NCBI GenBank assembly: GCA_963793465.1
Contig: CAWCAJ010000001.1
Span: 1 to 64,000, forward strand
Direction: 5' to 3'
DNA length: 64,000 nucleotides
Origin: CAJQPP01 sp963793465
GTDB lineage: Bacteria > Planctomycetota > Planctomycetia > Pirellulales > Pirellulaceae
Shown here: piece after piece, positions 7,735-16,081 of the stretch
How the letters are laid out: every line of letters begins with the position of its first letter
Numbering within the stretch: position 1 is the first letter of the stretch
The notes under the pieces: generated by a model
Databases searched by the model: none
Seen by the model: only the letters and a program-made list of their open reading frames with translations
Told to the model about the DNA's origin: nothing
Translations under genes and position numbers: made by a program

Positions 7735-9165
7735 CTAGCGGCTGGATTCTGACATTTCGCGGATCGAGTATCCGTTGTGGTAGGTGTGTCGCACCATTTC
7801 GTCCACGGCGGCCTGGGATCCGGCCGGAACATTGGACGCTTGCATGGTCTCGGCATCCCATTCGATGGGCTCGTCCGACGCTGCCCAGACTGCCAGATTT
7901 CCCAGCAAGATGGTCTCGGTCAATGGCCCGGCGTAGTCCGGAAAATTGGAAACCGGCAACAACCGGTCACTGGTTTCAATTCCCTGCGTGAACTCATCGA
8001 AATGTCCGGGAGACACCTTGTAAAAATCCTCAGGAAGATCGATACGACGTTGCTTCTCGAAGGAACCATCGGGCTTCACGATGCCCGTATTGCCCTGTTC
8101 ATCGCCCCCATAGTCGCCGGGCGAGAACAACATGCCTTCCGTCCCCACAACCAGGGCGCCACTGTTGTATACCGACGAGTCATCTCCGCGTCCGGACCTG
8201 GGCAGATCCTTGATCAATTCAACGGGCGGCATTTTACCACCGTCGTACCAGGTCATGCCGAGCGCGGGCCGGCCATTGAGTTCGGGAAACTCGAACTCAA
8301 TCTGCGACCATTTGGGATACATCACCTTGTCATGCCCGGAGGTTACGGCGGCTACCGATGTGGGATTTCTCAGGTTCAATGCCATAAAGGCCATATTCAG
8401 CGTATGGCAGGCCATGTCTCCAAGGGCTCCGGTACCAAAGGCCCAGAATCCCCGCCACTTGAAGGGGTGAATCTCTGGACTGTAAGGACGGTTCAAAGCC
8501 GGCCCAATCCAGGAATCCCAATGAATGGTATCGGGAACATCAGGTTCGGCGACCTGCACATCGATGCCTTGCGGCCAAACGGGTCGGTTGGTCCACACAT
8601 GCACGTGTTTGACTTCACCGATATGACCATTCTGGATCAAAGCGGCGCTTTTTCGCAGAATACTGCCGGCCGTTCCCTGGTTGCCCATTTGGGTAACCAG
8701 ACCTTTCTCACGGGCCAATTCTCCCATCACCCGGGCTTCTTCGATGGAATGCGTCAGGGGTTTCTGACAGAAACAGTGCTTGCCCAAACGCATCGCGTGA
8801 ATGGCTGCCACCGCATGCGTATGATCGGGGGTACTGATGGTAACCGCGTCGATCCGGTCTCCCATGGCATCCAACATCTCCCGAAAATCAAAAAACTGCT
8901 GGGCACCGGAGAACTTCAAGGCGCCTTTTTCCAGGACCGTGCCGTCAATGTCACAGACCGCCACAACCTGACCCGTACGTTGGGCATCGTCCGAATCGCT
9001 GGAACCTTTTCCCCCGATACCAATGCAGGCGAATTGGACCTTGTTCAGGCTGGATGCATAGGTCCGCCGAGGCGACACGCCTCCAGCAACCCAGAATCCA
9101 GTACCGATGGCGGCGCTGGTTTTGACAAAAGTACGACGCGTGGGCTTGGCTGCGTTTGAAGACAT
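7735..9165 (-). CDS. Gfo/Idh/MocA family oxidoreductase with Tat signal
   Basis: A 476-residue NAD(P)-binding sugar or inositol dehydrogenase-like protein of the secreted group abundant in planctomycetes. The N-terminus has a Tat motif (TRRTFVKTSAAIGTGFWV) followed by a Rossmann fold (FACIGIGGKGSSDSDDA, VAVCDIDG). CQKPLTHSIEEA corresponds to the catalytic EKP region, and MGNQGTAGSILRKSA and WRGFWAFGTGALGDMACH are typical of the planctomycete subfamily. The start at 9165 was preferred over an upstream in-frame start at 9207 because it follows a GGGAG ribosome site and begins directly before the Tat region. Substrate is unknown; a role in processing sugars outside the cytoplasm is inferred from the family. 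Confidence 0.93.
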   Translation of the reverse strand: MSSNAAKPTRRTFVKTSAAIGTGFWVAGGVSPRRTYASSLNKVQFACIGIGGKGSSDSDDAQRTGQVVAVCDIDGTVLEKGALKFSGAQQFFDFREMLDAMGDRIDAVTISTPDHTHAVAAIHAMRLGKHCFCQKPLTHSIEEARVMGELAREKGLVTQMGNQGTAGSILRKSAALIQNGHIGEVKHVHVWTNRPVWPQGIDVQVAEPDVPDTIHWDSWIGPALNRPYSPEIHPFKWRGFWAFGTGALGDMACHTLNMAFMALNLRNPTSVAAVTSGHDKVMYPKWSQIEFEFPELNGRPALGMTWYDGGKMPPVELIKDLPRSGRGDDSSVYNSGALVVGTEGMLFSPGDYGGDEQGNTGIVKPDGSFEKQRRIDLPEDFYKVSPGHFDEFTQGIETSDRLLPVSNFPDYAGPLTETILLGNLAVWAASDEPIEWDAETMQASNVPAGSQAAVDEMVRHTYHNGYSIREMSESSR

Positions 9166-9328
9166 GAATTCTCCCTGGTATGGCAATTCGACCCGATCCG
9201 CGAGCAATCCCCGGAACCGAATCGGTAAACGGCTGGTATCAAGGTAACAGGATAATGAGCGAGCGGGTGTTTTTCAAACGGGCCAGCGTTTGCGACGGCG
9301 AGACTCGCGAGACCGCCGCGGCAGCCAT

Positions 9329-10756
9329 TCAATCCCGGCCCGGAAATTTCTCGAACTTGCGTCGAAACTGATCGACCAGTTTTTGAATCTCGGCCCGTTC
9401 CTTGACCGATTCCACAATTTCCACGGCCTTGTTCTCCGACAGGATGGCCGCTCGCCGACGCCCGTCCTCACGCAGGATCAATGCCCGGTGCAAAAGGGCC
9501 TCCGCCCGCAAACGACCCGGTACCGCTTCGTTGGCGATCAGTTTGTCCAATTCCGTCAAGGCTTCGTCAGTCCTTCCCAATTCCACCAGGGCATCGGATT
9601 TGGCTCCGCACACCTCCATCAACAACTGGGGTTCCGCGGCCGCCGCCATCAAAGTCTGGTCGTAGGCCTGAATCGCCTGTTCGTACTTACCCAGGCTGGC
9701 AAACAACTCACCTTTGGCAATTGACAGTAAAAGATTCTGGGAATCGGCAGCGATCGATTCGTCCAACACAGCCACCGCCTCGTCCGGTTTGCCCAGGCTG
9801 ACCAGGTAATAGGACTTGTTAATAATCAGCCTTTGGCGAGTGTCGCTTTCCAGATCCGGCAATCCAATCATCGAGTCAATCAATTGTTGCGAATCATCCA
9901 CCCGTTCCAACTGTCGCAATAGCCGCAGTTTGGTGGATTGGGCCTGCAGCCACAGATCGACGGGCAACGGATTGTTTGCCAGCGTTTCGTCGATGAAAAC
10001 CACGGCTTCCGCGGGTTCCCGCAGTCGCGTCACCATGGCAATGCTGCTCATGATGGCCTTGCGAATTTCCCTGTCGCGATCCGCGAAGTACTTGGTACGC
10101 AAACCCTGCTCGTCATCCTTATCCAGTTCGCCAATTTCTTCCATGATTTCGGGATAATAGACTTCCACGATATTGGGTTCCAACGCCGACAAGGCCTGAT
10201 CCAACAGGTTGGCGCGGTCCAAACCGGTGACCTGGCTGGCCTGCTGCAGGAGCTCATCCCTGGTTTGCCTGGCCTGCTGCAACTGCAGTAAATGAGCCAG
10301 ATAGGCGTCCGGTCCTTCGTCGCGAAAACCGGTGAAAGCGAAAGGCCTGCCTTGACGGTCCAGCAAAGCCAGAGTCGGAAAACCTTCGATACCAAACCGC
10401 CCCGCCCAGTCGTCGTTCTGTTTTTGCAATTCATCCGGCAAAGGAGTTTTTTGGGGGAAATCGAGCTTCACCAGCACAAAGTGCTGGCTGGCTTTTTCCA
10501 GAAATCCTGCCTGGCTGAGGATCTGTTGTTCCAGCTTGATACAGGGTGGGCACCAATCCGACCCGGTGAACAACAGCAACAGGTCACGGCCTTCGCGCTC
10601 AGCCAAAGCAGCGGCGGCAGCGGCATCGGTGGTCCAAACCTCAGTTTCCGGTTGTGCCTGACAGGGCCTGGCGGAGGACCCGAAATGCATCGCCAAACCG
10701 ACAGTCATTAGGACCCCGGACCACAGCAGGCGGGGCAGGGAGGTCTTGGTAAGCAT
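9329..10756 (-). CDS. Secreted thioredoxin-like protein with C-terminal TPR region
   Basis: A 475-residue protein: signal peptide (about residues 1-35), thioredoxin-like domain with the redox-active CPPC motif inside GSDWCPPCIKLEQQ, cis-proline region GIEGFPTLALLD, then a long helical region whose repeats (SYYLVSLGKPDEAVAVLD, LFASLGKYEQAIQAYDQ, DALVELGRTDEALTELDK) are tetratricopeptide-like. The first part resembles secreted thiol:disulfide proteins of the DsbD C-terminal type; the TPR region probably binds partner proteins. The frame stays open far upstream (to about 11590), but the signal peptide at 10756 marks the real start. It stands alone between the Gfo/Idh/MocA gene and the divergent MATE gene. 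Confidence 0.88.
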   Translation of the reverse strand: MLTKTSLPRLLWSGVLMTVGLAMHFGSSARPCQAQPETEVWTTDAAAAAALAEREGRDLLLLFTGSDWCPPCIKLEQQILSQAGFLEKASQHFVLVKLDFPQKTPLPDELQKQNDDWAGRFGIEGFPTLALLDRQGRPFAFTGFRDEGPDAYLAHLLQLQQARQTRDELLQQASQVTGLDRANLLDQALSALEPNIVEVYYPEIMEEIGELDKDDEQGLRTKYFADRDREIRKAIMSSIAMVTRLREPAEAVVFIDETLANNPLPVDLWLQAQSTKLRLLRQLERVDDSQQLIDSMIGLPDLESDTRQRLIINKSYYLVSLGKPDEAVAVLDESIAADSQNLLLSIAKGELFASLGKYEQAIQAYDQTLMAAAAEPQLLMEVCGAKSDALVELGRTDEALTELDKLIANEAVPGRLRAEALLHRALILREDGRRRAAILSENKAVEIVESVKERAEIQKLVDQFRRKFEKFPGRD

Positions 10757-11369
10757 CTTAAATTCCTTGATTACGGGCCTGATTCGCGTGGACGGGCATC
10801 CGGTGGGGGACTTAGGGTGCTCGGTCGACCGGGAAACTGATGGACGGGGGAACACAGGAACTTGAAAACTCGTGGCTGCGGCCCGGGGACTGCGCCCCAT
10901 GCCGGGCCGAAACCAGCCGGGGCTTACGGGGGCCCGCTGACCTGCTGCTCGACTCTGCTGGCCCGATGCGACGCAATTTGCCCGATTCTTTTTGGCCCGC
11001 CCGATTCTACTCCCGTTGGTCCCAAGGAACAAACCGCTGACCCCTGGAGCAGGTTGGTCCGACCGGTCCGCAACCCCGCAATCGCTGCAGACAAGGCATT
11101 GGCCGTCGGCACACCGGCCAGGCCGTCCCTCCCGATCCAAGGTGCATGTTGGTAAGATGTCCAGCCCATGCTGGATTCCCGCACCCAGGTGAACCCCCAC
11201 AGCCGGTGACCGGTCTCGATGGTGGCGGTCCTTGATGCCTGGCGGCAGACGGGCTTGCTGGCCAGGTGTCAGAAGCTGACCCAATAGCAGGCTGACCCAA
11301 TTCCCGATGTCGCAGATTCGGGCTTTTTTTCGCGTTTTACATTGACGATTCGAAAAGCAGGGCACCGCC
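10757..11369 (+). other. Divergent intergenic region
   Basis: This 613-bp gap separates the thioredoxin-TPR gene (leftward) from the MATE gene (rightward) and must hold both promoters. Open frames cross it but have no start, motif or protein-like composition that I can support. No hairpin, tRNA or repeat was recognised. Confidence 0.4.
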
Positions 11370-12845
11370 ATGGAGCATTCACCGGACATGCGGGGCGATA
11401 GCGAAGCGGTGCCGGATTCCTGGTGGATGCGACCCTGTGGTGGCCGAGACGTTGTGAGGCTGGCCTTGCCGCTGATGATCTCCACGTTTTCGTATTCGCT
11501 GATGCAATTCTGCGACCGGGTATTCCTGGCCTGGTATTCTCCCACGGCGCTGGCGGCTGTGATGCCGGCCGGTGTCATGGCGTGGACCATTCTGAGTTTT
11601 CCCTTTGGTGTGGCACTTTACACGAATGTGTTTGTGGCCCAGTACTTTGGAGCCCGACAGTACCCGCGAATTGGCTCGGTCCTGTGGCATGGACTGATAC
11701 TGGCCAGTCTGTTTCTGCCGGTCTTTGTGACTTCCATCCTTTGGCCGTCCTGGATTTTCGAATGGGCCGGTCACGAAACGGCGATCGCCCGCGACGAGGC
11801 CATCTATTTCCGTTACGTCTCGATCGGTTCGATTGCCCAGGTCTACGGAGGTGTCTTGAGCTCCTTCTTCATCGGCATCGGGCGAACTCGGATTGTCATG
11901 TTTGTCGATGTGGGAGTCGCCGGCCTGAACGTATTGTTGGACTGGCTGTTGATTTTCGGAATCAGTATCGGGACCACCGTGTGGTTGCAGCCCATGGGAA
12001 TTCAAGGGGCCGCGATTGCCACGACCGCAGCCTTGATTGCCAAGGTGGGTCTATTCATGGTGCTGGTACTGTCCCGGAAGAACCGGGATCAGTTCGCGTT
12101 GCTGAAGCGTTTTCAGTATCACGGAGACCTGGTGCTGCGGATGATCCGCTTTGGGTCTTCCAATGGATTGCAATTCCTGATTGAGTGTACGGGCATTGCG
12201 GTATTTACGCTGATGATTGCTCAGTTGGGGGAAATCCCGGCGGCTGCGACCACCGTGGCCATCAGCGTGAACATGATGGTGTTCGTGCCCATCTGGGGGT
12301 TGAGCACCGCGGTTTCCGCAATGGTGGGGCAGCAGATAGGCAACCGACGCCCGGACTTGGCGGCGCGAGCCACCTGGACATCTTTGTTGATCGCCCTCGC
12401 CTATACCGGATTTTTTGCGCTGTTGTACGTGTTGACGCCGCAATTATTTTTGTTTGGGCATCAGGCCGGGGCCGCAGACTTTGCCGAAATCAGTCGCATT
12501 GCCCGGTGGTTGTTGCTGTTTGTGGCGGCTTATTGCATTTTCGATTCGGTTCAGATCATTTTCGTGGGAGCCATCAAGGGAGCCGGAGACACCAACTTTG
12601 TCGTCGTGACCAGTTTGGTTTGCTCGCTGTTGTTTGTTGCCTGCGGCATGGTGGGCTATCAGTGGTTTCAGGATGAGCTGGCCCAGCTTTATTGGTGGTG
12701 GTTTGCATTGACGGCCTGGCTGATCCTGCTGTCGTTGATTTACGGAAGGCGATTCCTGCAGGGCAAATGGAAGTCCATGCAAGTGATCGAGCGGGACAGT
12801 GATGAGCGGCTGGTCCTGGAACCCGGCAGTCTAACGGGCGAATAA
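11370..12845 (+). CDS. MATE family multidrug/organic cation exporter
   Basis: A 491-residue inner-membrane protein with about twelve hydrophobic segments in two matching halves, the layout of MATE antiporters that expel organic cations or drugs in exchange for Na+ or H+. The N-terminal VVRLALPLMISTFSYSLMQF, then CDRVFLAWYSPTALAAVMPA, is the classic start of the first bundle. The second half begins near MIRFGSSNGLQFLIECTG and has AMVGQQIGNRRPDLAARAT, the counterpart of the conserved loop. The ATG at 11370 gives a short polar N-terminus before the first helix. It ends inside the convergent VOC gene (15-bp overlap). Substrate is unknown. Confidence 0.93.
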   Translation: MEHSPDMRGDSEAVPDSWWMRPCGGRDVVRLALPLMISTFSYSLMQFCDRVFLAWYSPTALAAVMPAGVMAWTILSFPFGVALYTNVFVAQYFGARQYPRIGSVLWHGLILASLFLPVFVTSILWPSWIFEWAGHETAIARDEAIYFRYVSIGSIAQVYGGVLSSFFIGIGRTRIVMFVDVGVAGLNVLLDWLLIFGISIGTTVWLQPMGIQGAAIATTAALIAKVGLFMVLVLSRKNRDQFALLKRFQYHGDLVLRMIRFGSSNGLQFLIECTGIAVFTLMIAQLGEIPAAATTVAISVNMMVFVPIWGLSTAVSAMVGQQIGNRRPDLAARATWTSLLIALAYTGFFALLYVLTPQLFLFGHQAGAADFAEISRIARWLLLFVAAYCIFDSVQIIFVGAIKGAGDTNFVVVTSLVCSLLFVACGMVGYQWFQDELAQLYWWWFALTAWLILLSLIYGRRFLQGKWKSMQVIERDSDERLVLEPGSLTGE

Positions 12846-13277
12846 CTGGCCGGGATCCTGGAAGGCCTTGAATTCCAACGCATTGCCAGAGGGATCGCGA
12901 AAGAACATGGTGGCCTGTTCACCGGCCTGGCCCGGAAATCGGATATGCGGCTCGATCGCGAAACGGACCCCGGCCTGTCGTAGCCGATCGGCTAACTGGT
13001 GCCATTGGTCCCAGGGCATCACCACCCCAAAATGCGGCACCGGAACGTCGTGACCGTCCACCGCATTGCATCCGGTATCGCCGCCGCTGCCCGTTGCGGC
13101 GGCAGGCACCAGGTGGGCGACGATCTGATGCCCCCACAAATCAAAATCGATCCAGTGGTCACTGCTTCTGCCCTCCCGGCAACCCAGGACTTGTACGTAA
13201 AAGTGGCGGGCCTGTTCCAGGTCGTGGACCGGAAATGCCAAGTGGAACGGAGATACAGAAGCGGTTGGACAGGTCAT
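12831..13277 (-). CDS. VOC (glyoxalase/dioxygenase fold) family protein
   Basis: A 148-residue vicinal-oxygen-chelate protein. The pattern FHLAFPVHDLEQARHFYVQV followed by LGCREGR is the standard first beta-alpha-beta unit with a metal-ligand His, and the C-terminal FRDPSGNALEFKAF carries the usual Glu ligand. HFGVVMPWDQWHQLADRLRQ is the second module. Members include glyoxalase I, dioxygenases and fosfomycin-type resistance proteins; the sequence alone does not say which, and planctomycete relatives are mostly uncharacterised. It converges on the MATE gene with overlapping 3' ends. Cytoplasmic, single domain, intact. Confidence 0.9.
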   Translation of the reverse strand: MTCPTASVSPFHLAFPVHDLEQARHFYVQVLGCREGRSSDHWIDFDLWGHQIVAHLVPAAATGSGGDTGCNAVDGHDVPVPHFGVVMPWDQWHQLADRLRQAGVRFAIEPHIRFPGQAGEQATMFFRDPSGNALEFKAFQDPGQLFAR

Positions 13278-13459
13278 GAATCACACTCTTCTTGAAGGAA
13301 ATTTTGTGTGATCGTAAACGGAATGCTATCCGGCGGCAATTGGCCAGATCGGGGATCGATGGGCTGGCCGCGGTGGAATTCCCCCATTGCCGCACCGGGG
13401 GCAATCGCCGCTGGATGGACCGCGGTCAAGGGAACCTTCCCGGCGTCGCGGCAGGCGAC

Positions 13460-14428
13460 TTATTCCACGTAAGACGGCTGGACTTCTTCCGTTGTCAGAT
13501 AGGTCAATTGATGACATTTGCGATTCGGGCACCTCAGCAAACGGTCGCTGATCAGATGGTCCTTGCCGATCTCTTCGCCGCAGTACTGGCAGGGCCGAGG
13601 CTGAATATCGACAAACGTGGATTCGTCATCGAGATCAATGTTGAGATGGGCCTCGGGGTCACCCCGTCGCACGCCGTAGACTTCCGAACGCTTCCCGAAA
13701 AAACGACGCTCGCCGTCACAGACCAGCACCTGATCTGTTTGATGTCGGAACATCCAGATCGTAGCCAGGCCCACCATGAAGCCGCCCACATGAGCCATCC
13801 AGGCCACGCCGGTCAAAGAGCCCTCAATATCAAGGGAAGCGTTGAACATCTGCTGCATGATCCACAGAAAACCGAAAAGACTTGCCGGCACGAAAAAGGA
13901 AACCGGCAACGGACCCAACAGCAGGAACATCTTGATTTTCGCGGAGAATCCAAACAACATCATGTACCCCCCCATGACTCCCGCAATCGCGCCACTGGCC
14001 CCAATCAGAAAGACATCGCTGGAGAAGTCCATCGCCGCATGCGTGATGCAGGCAATCACACCCCAGAACACGTACATGACTGTGAAAGTCAGTCCACCCA
14101 GTGCGGTCTCCAGAGACTGTCCGAACACCCACAGGATGATCATGTTGCCAAGCAAGTGGAACAGGTTGGCGTGCAAAAACATATGCGTCAGCACACCGAT
14201 CAGTTGGCCCTCTTGCAGCAGATTGGGAACACAACCCCAGGTACTGTAGAAATCCCTGACCTCCAGGACTTTCTGTGCCCGAGCCGACTCGCCGGTGTCG
14301 ATCAAGTTGACACCGGTCATTTCCATCTTGGACGTGATGATAAACACGGCGATGTTGATGAAGATCAACAGCACGGTCGCCAGCGGAAAGTTGGGCCGCT
14401 CCAGATTGTCTCCGATTGGAATTAACAT
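13460..14428 (-). CDS. Rhomboid family intramembrane serine protease with C-terminal zinc-ribbon-like tail
   Basis: A 322-residue membrane protein with six or seven helices. The family motifs are present: HANLFHLLGNM (86-96) with the oxyanion-helping His and Asn, the nucleophile Ser145 in GASGAIAG, and the partner His213 in AHVGGFMVG. It should cut transmembrane substrates within the membrane. After the membrane core comes a soluble tail of about 90 residues ending in PCQYCGEE...LRCPNRKCHQL, four cysteines in two CxxC-like pairs, suggesting a small metal-binding ribbon. The start at 14428 is an ATG directly followed by the amphipathic segment typical of these proteins. A four-copy 15-bp repeat lies just upstream. 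Confidence 0.92.
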   Translation of the reverse strand: MLIPIGDNLERPNFPLATVLLIFINIAVFIITSKMEMTGVNLIDTGESARAQKVLEVRDFYSTWGCVPNLLQEGQLIGVLTHMFLHANLFHLLGNMIILWVFGQSLETALGGLTFTVMYVFWGVIACITHAAMDFSSDVFLIGASGAIAGVMGGYMMLFGFSAKIKMFLLLGPLPVSFFVPASLFGFLWIMQQMFNASLDIEGSLTGVAWMAHVGGFMVGLATIWMFRHQTDQVLVCDGERRFFGKRSEVYGVRRGDPEAHLNIDLDDESTFVDIQPRPCQYCGEEIGKDHLISDRLLRCPNRKCHQLTYLTTEEVQPSYVE

Positions 14429-14471
14429 CGCTCAAACCTTCATTCATTCGATCACACCGAATGGCCATGGC

Positions 14472-14531
14472 GAATGGCATTACTGAGAATGACATTACTG
14501 AGAATGGCATTACACAGAATGGCATTACTGA
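14472..14531 (+). repeat. Four tandem 15-bp repeats upstream of the rhomboid gene
   Basis: Four head-to-tail copies of gaatggcattactga occupy 14472-14486, 14487-14501, 14502-14516 and 14517-14531; copies 2 and 3 have one and three changes. A partial degenerate copy precedes them. They lie in the 340-bp gap between the divergent rhomboid and membrane-protein genes, so they could affect either promoter or be a neutral variable-number repeat. Confidence 0.8.
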
Positions 14532-14768
14532 ACTGAAAATCCTAGGTTGTCGTTAATCAACCGAAGCGGAGTGCTGGCGAATTCCCTTCAAATTTGCTGT
14601 CTGCCATTGAAAACTGGCAACTGCAACGATTGTCCGGATCGTGCGGCCAAGCGTTGGATTCCCGGCAAATTCAATCTTGAAAAAACACCGGGACACCCCA
14701 AACCTGTCCCACGCTTGTACAGAGACACCTGTTATCGGTTGTTCAGCATCAGCGCGACAGATTTTGCC

Positions 14769-15524
14769 ATGTCCCAACAGTTATCCACTCAAAAGTACTA
14801 CGCCTCGGCCGGATCCCAACAGCCAGCCAAGAGCACCGGCCCCAAAGCCAGCTGGAATCGCTACCTGACCGCGATTTGCATCCTGTTCGCCATCTCCAGC
14901 CTGTGGGGCGGATACAGTGCCGCACGGGGATTTCATGACCTGATGCAACCGGTCAAAGAACTGAAAGTGGCGCGAAGTGCCTCCGAACGGCAAGTGCAGA
15001 AGATCGCCATGGCCAAACAGGATGCCATCGATCGGTACTACCCGTTGTTGATCTACAACGAGATTTTCAAGCTGACCATGGCCGGCGCCTTGATGTTCGC
15101 CGCAGTTTACCTGGTTTCTCGACAGGGCCCCGCTCGCAATTTTGCAATCGGCGTCGTGGGCCTGGCGCTGTTTTACAATGTGAGCGCCCTGGGAGTGGGC
15201 ATCCTGATGATCATCGAAACGGGTGGAGCCGTGAATTCGATGCTGGATGAAGCCTTCTCACGCGCCAATTTTCAATCGGCAGCGGACAAGAACGAAGCCC
15301 GCTCCTTCGTTGAAAACACCATGTTGACCACCATTACGGTCGTCATCGCCGCGGCCTTTTTGATCAAGTTGATTTACTACGGTGTGATTCTGGCTTATCT
15401 ATGGTCCGATGACGTCAAAAAAATCTTTGGCGAGGACCCGCTGGCTTACCTGGAAAAAGAGGCCGCCGAAGAAGCTGCTCGCACGGGAATCCCGGAAGCC
15501 GGACGCCGCTCCCTGCCGGTGTGA
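14769..15524 (+). CDS. Integral membrane protein of unknown function
   Basis: A 251-residue protein that I do not recognise. It has a polar Ser/Gln/Lys-rich N-terminus (about 30 residues), a first helix (YLTAICILFAISSLWGGYSA), a basic/acidic amphipathic stretch with KVARSASERQVQKIAM, and three more hydrophobic segments (LTMAGALMFAAVYLVS, FAIGVVGLALFYNVSALGVG, TITVVIAAAFLIKLIYYGVI). It ends in a charged cytoplasmic tail with DDVKKIFGEDPLAYLEKEA. The ATG at 14769 was chosen because the reading frame upstream lacks protein-like character. It stands alone and is divergent from the rhomboid gene. Confidence 0.75.
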   Translation: MSQQLSTQKYYASAGSQQPAKSTGPKASWNRYLTAICILFAISSLWGGYSAARGFHDLMQPVKELKVARSASERQVQKIAMAKQDAIDRYYPLLIYNEIFKLTMAGALMFAAVYLVSRQGPARNFAIGVVGLALFYNVSALGVGILMIIETGGAVNSMLDEAFSRANFQSAADKNEARSFVENTMLTTITVVIAAAFLIKLIYYGVILAYLWSDDVKKIFGEDPLAYLEKEAAEEAARTGIPEAGRRSLPV

Positions 15525-16081
15525 AGTAACACACGGTTTTTGCAATCCTCGGTTGCCTCGGTTGTCACTCCGCGAACCAACCCGGTGACTGCGGCCCCGG
15601 CCCCTTGTTCGAGTGCAGGCGGGCCCGATTTCCACGAGGATTTGCGATTTCCTGCCGCCTGCACAAAACTTGCGGCCTTCAACCGGAGTATTGTTTCAGA
15701 GCCAAAGACGAAGTCATCCGCAACGCGACAGGCCGACCCGCGATCGACTGGCGGTCCTTTTCCATCGGAGGAAAGGGGAATCAACGGGCCGATCTGCAAT
15801 TTGAGGACGGGATGAAGGCCCCACGGTCACTGCTTCAGATAACTGGATTACAATGAGTGGCCGCGGCGAAGTAGTTTCCCGCGAGAATGGTGGACCCCGG
15901 CAAATGGAGTCATGGTCCACCTGAGGAAGGGAATCCCGACTGGGGAGTCAGGCCTACCCTGCCCGGGAACAATAAAATCATACTCCGGTCGCCACTCCCC
16001 GATCCCAGACAGGTGGCCAGGATCCAACGGATCAACTGCCAGCAATTCACCCTTTTGACAATAACAACTCGAGGTTATCGA
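15525..16081 (+). other. Intergenic region before the tricorn gene
   Basis: A 557-bp gap with no gene that I can support. Short open frames occur on both strands but have no recognisable start context or motif. The last 60 bases before 16082 are more AT-rich and probably contain the leader of the tricorn gene. Confidence 0.4.

Noticed and set aside
7777..9159. Long open frame on the plus strand across the Gfo/Idh/MocA gene
   Set aside because: It is the antisense of a well-supported gene with a Tat signal and Rossmann motifs, has no recognisable domain, and its His/Gly-rich composition is typical of a shadow frame in GC-rich DNA.
10757..11590. Upstream extension of the thioredoxin-TPR frame toward 11590
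   Set aside because: The signal peptide starts at 10756; the upstream codons are rich in Arg, Gly and Pro without protein character and run into the MATE gene.
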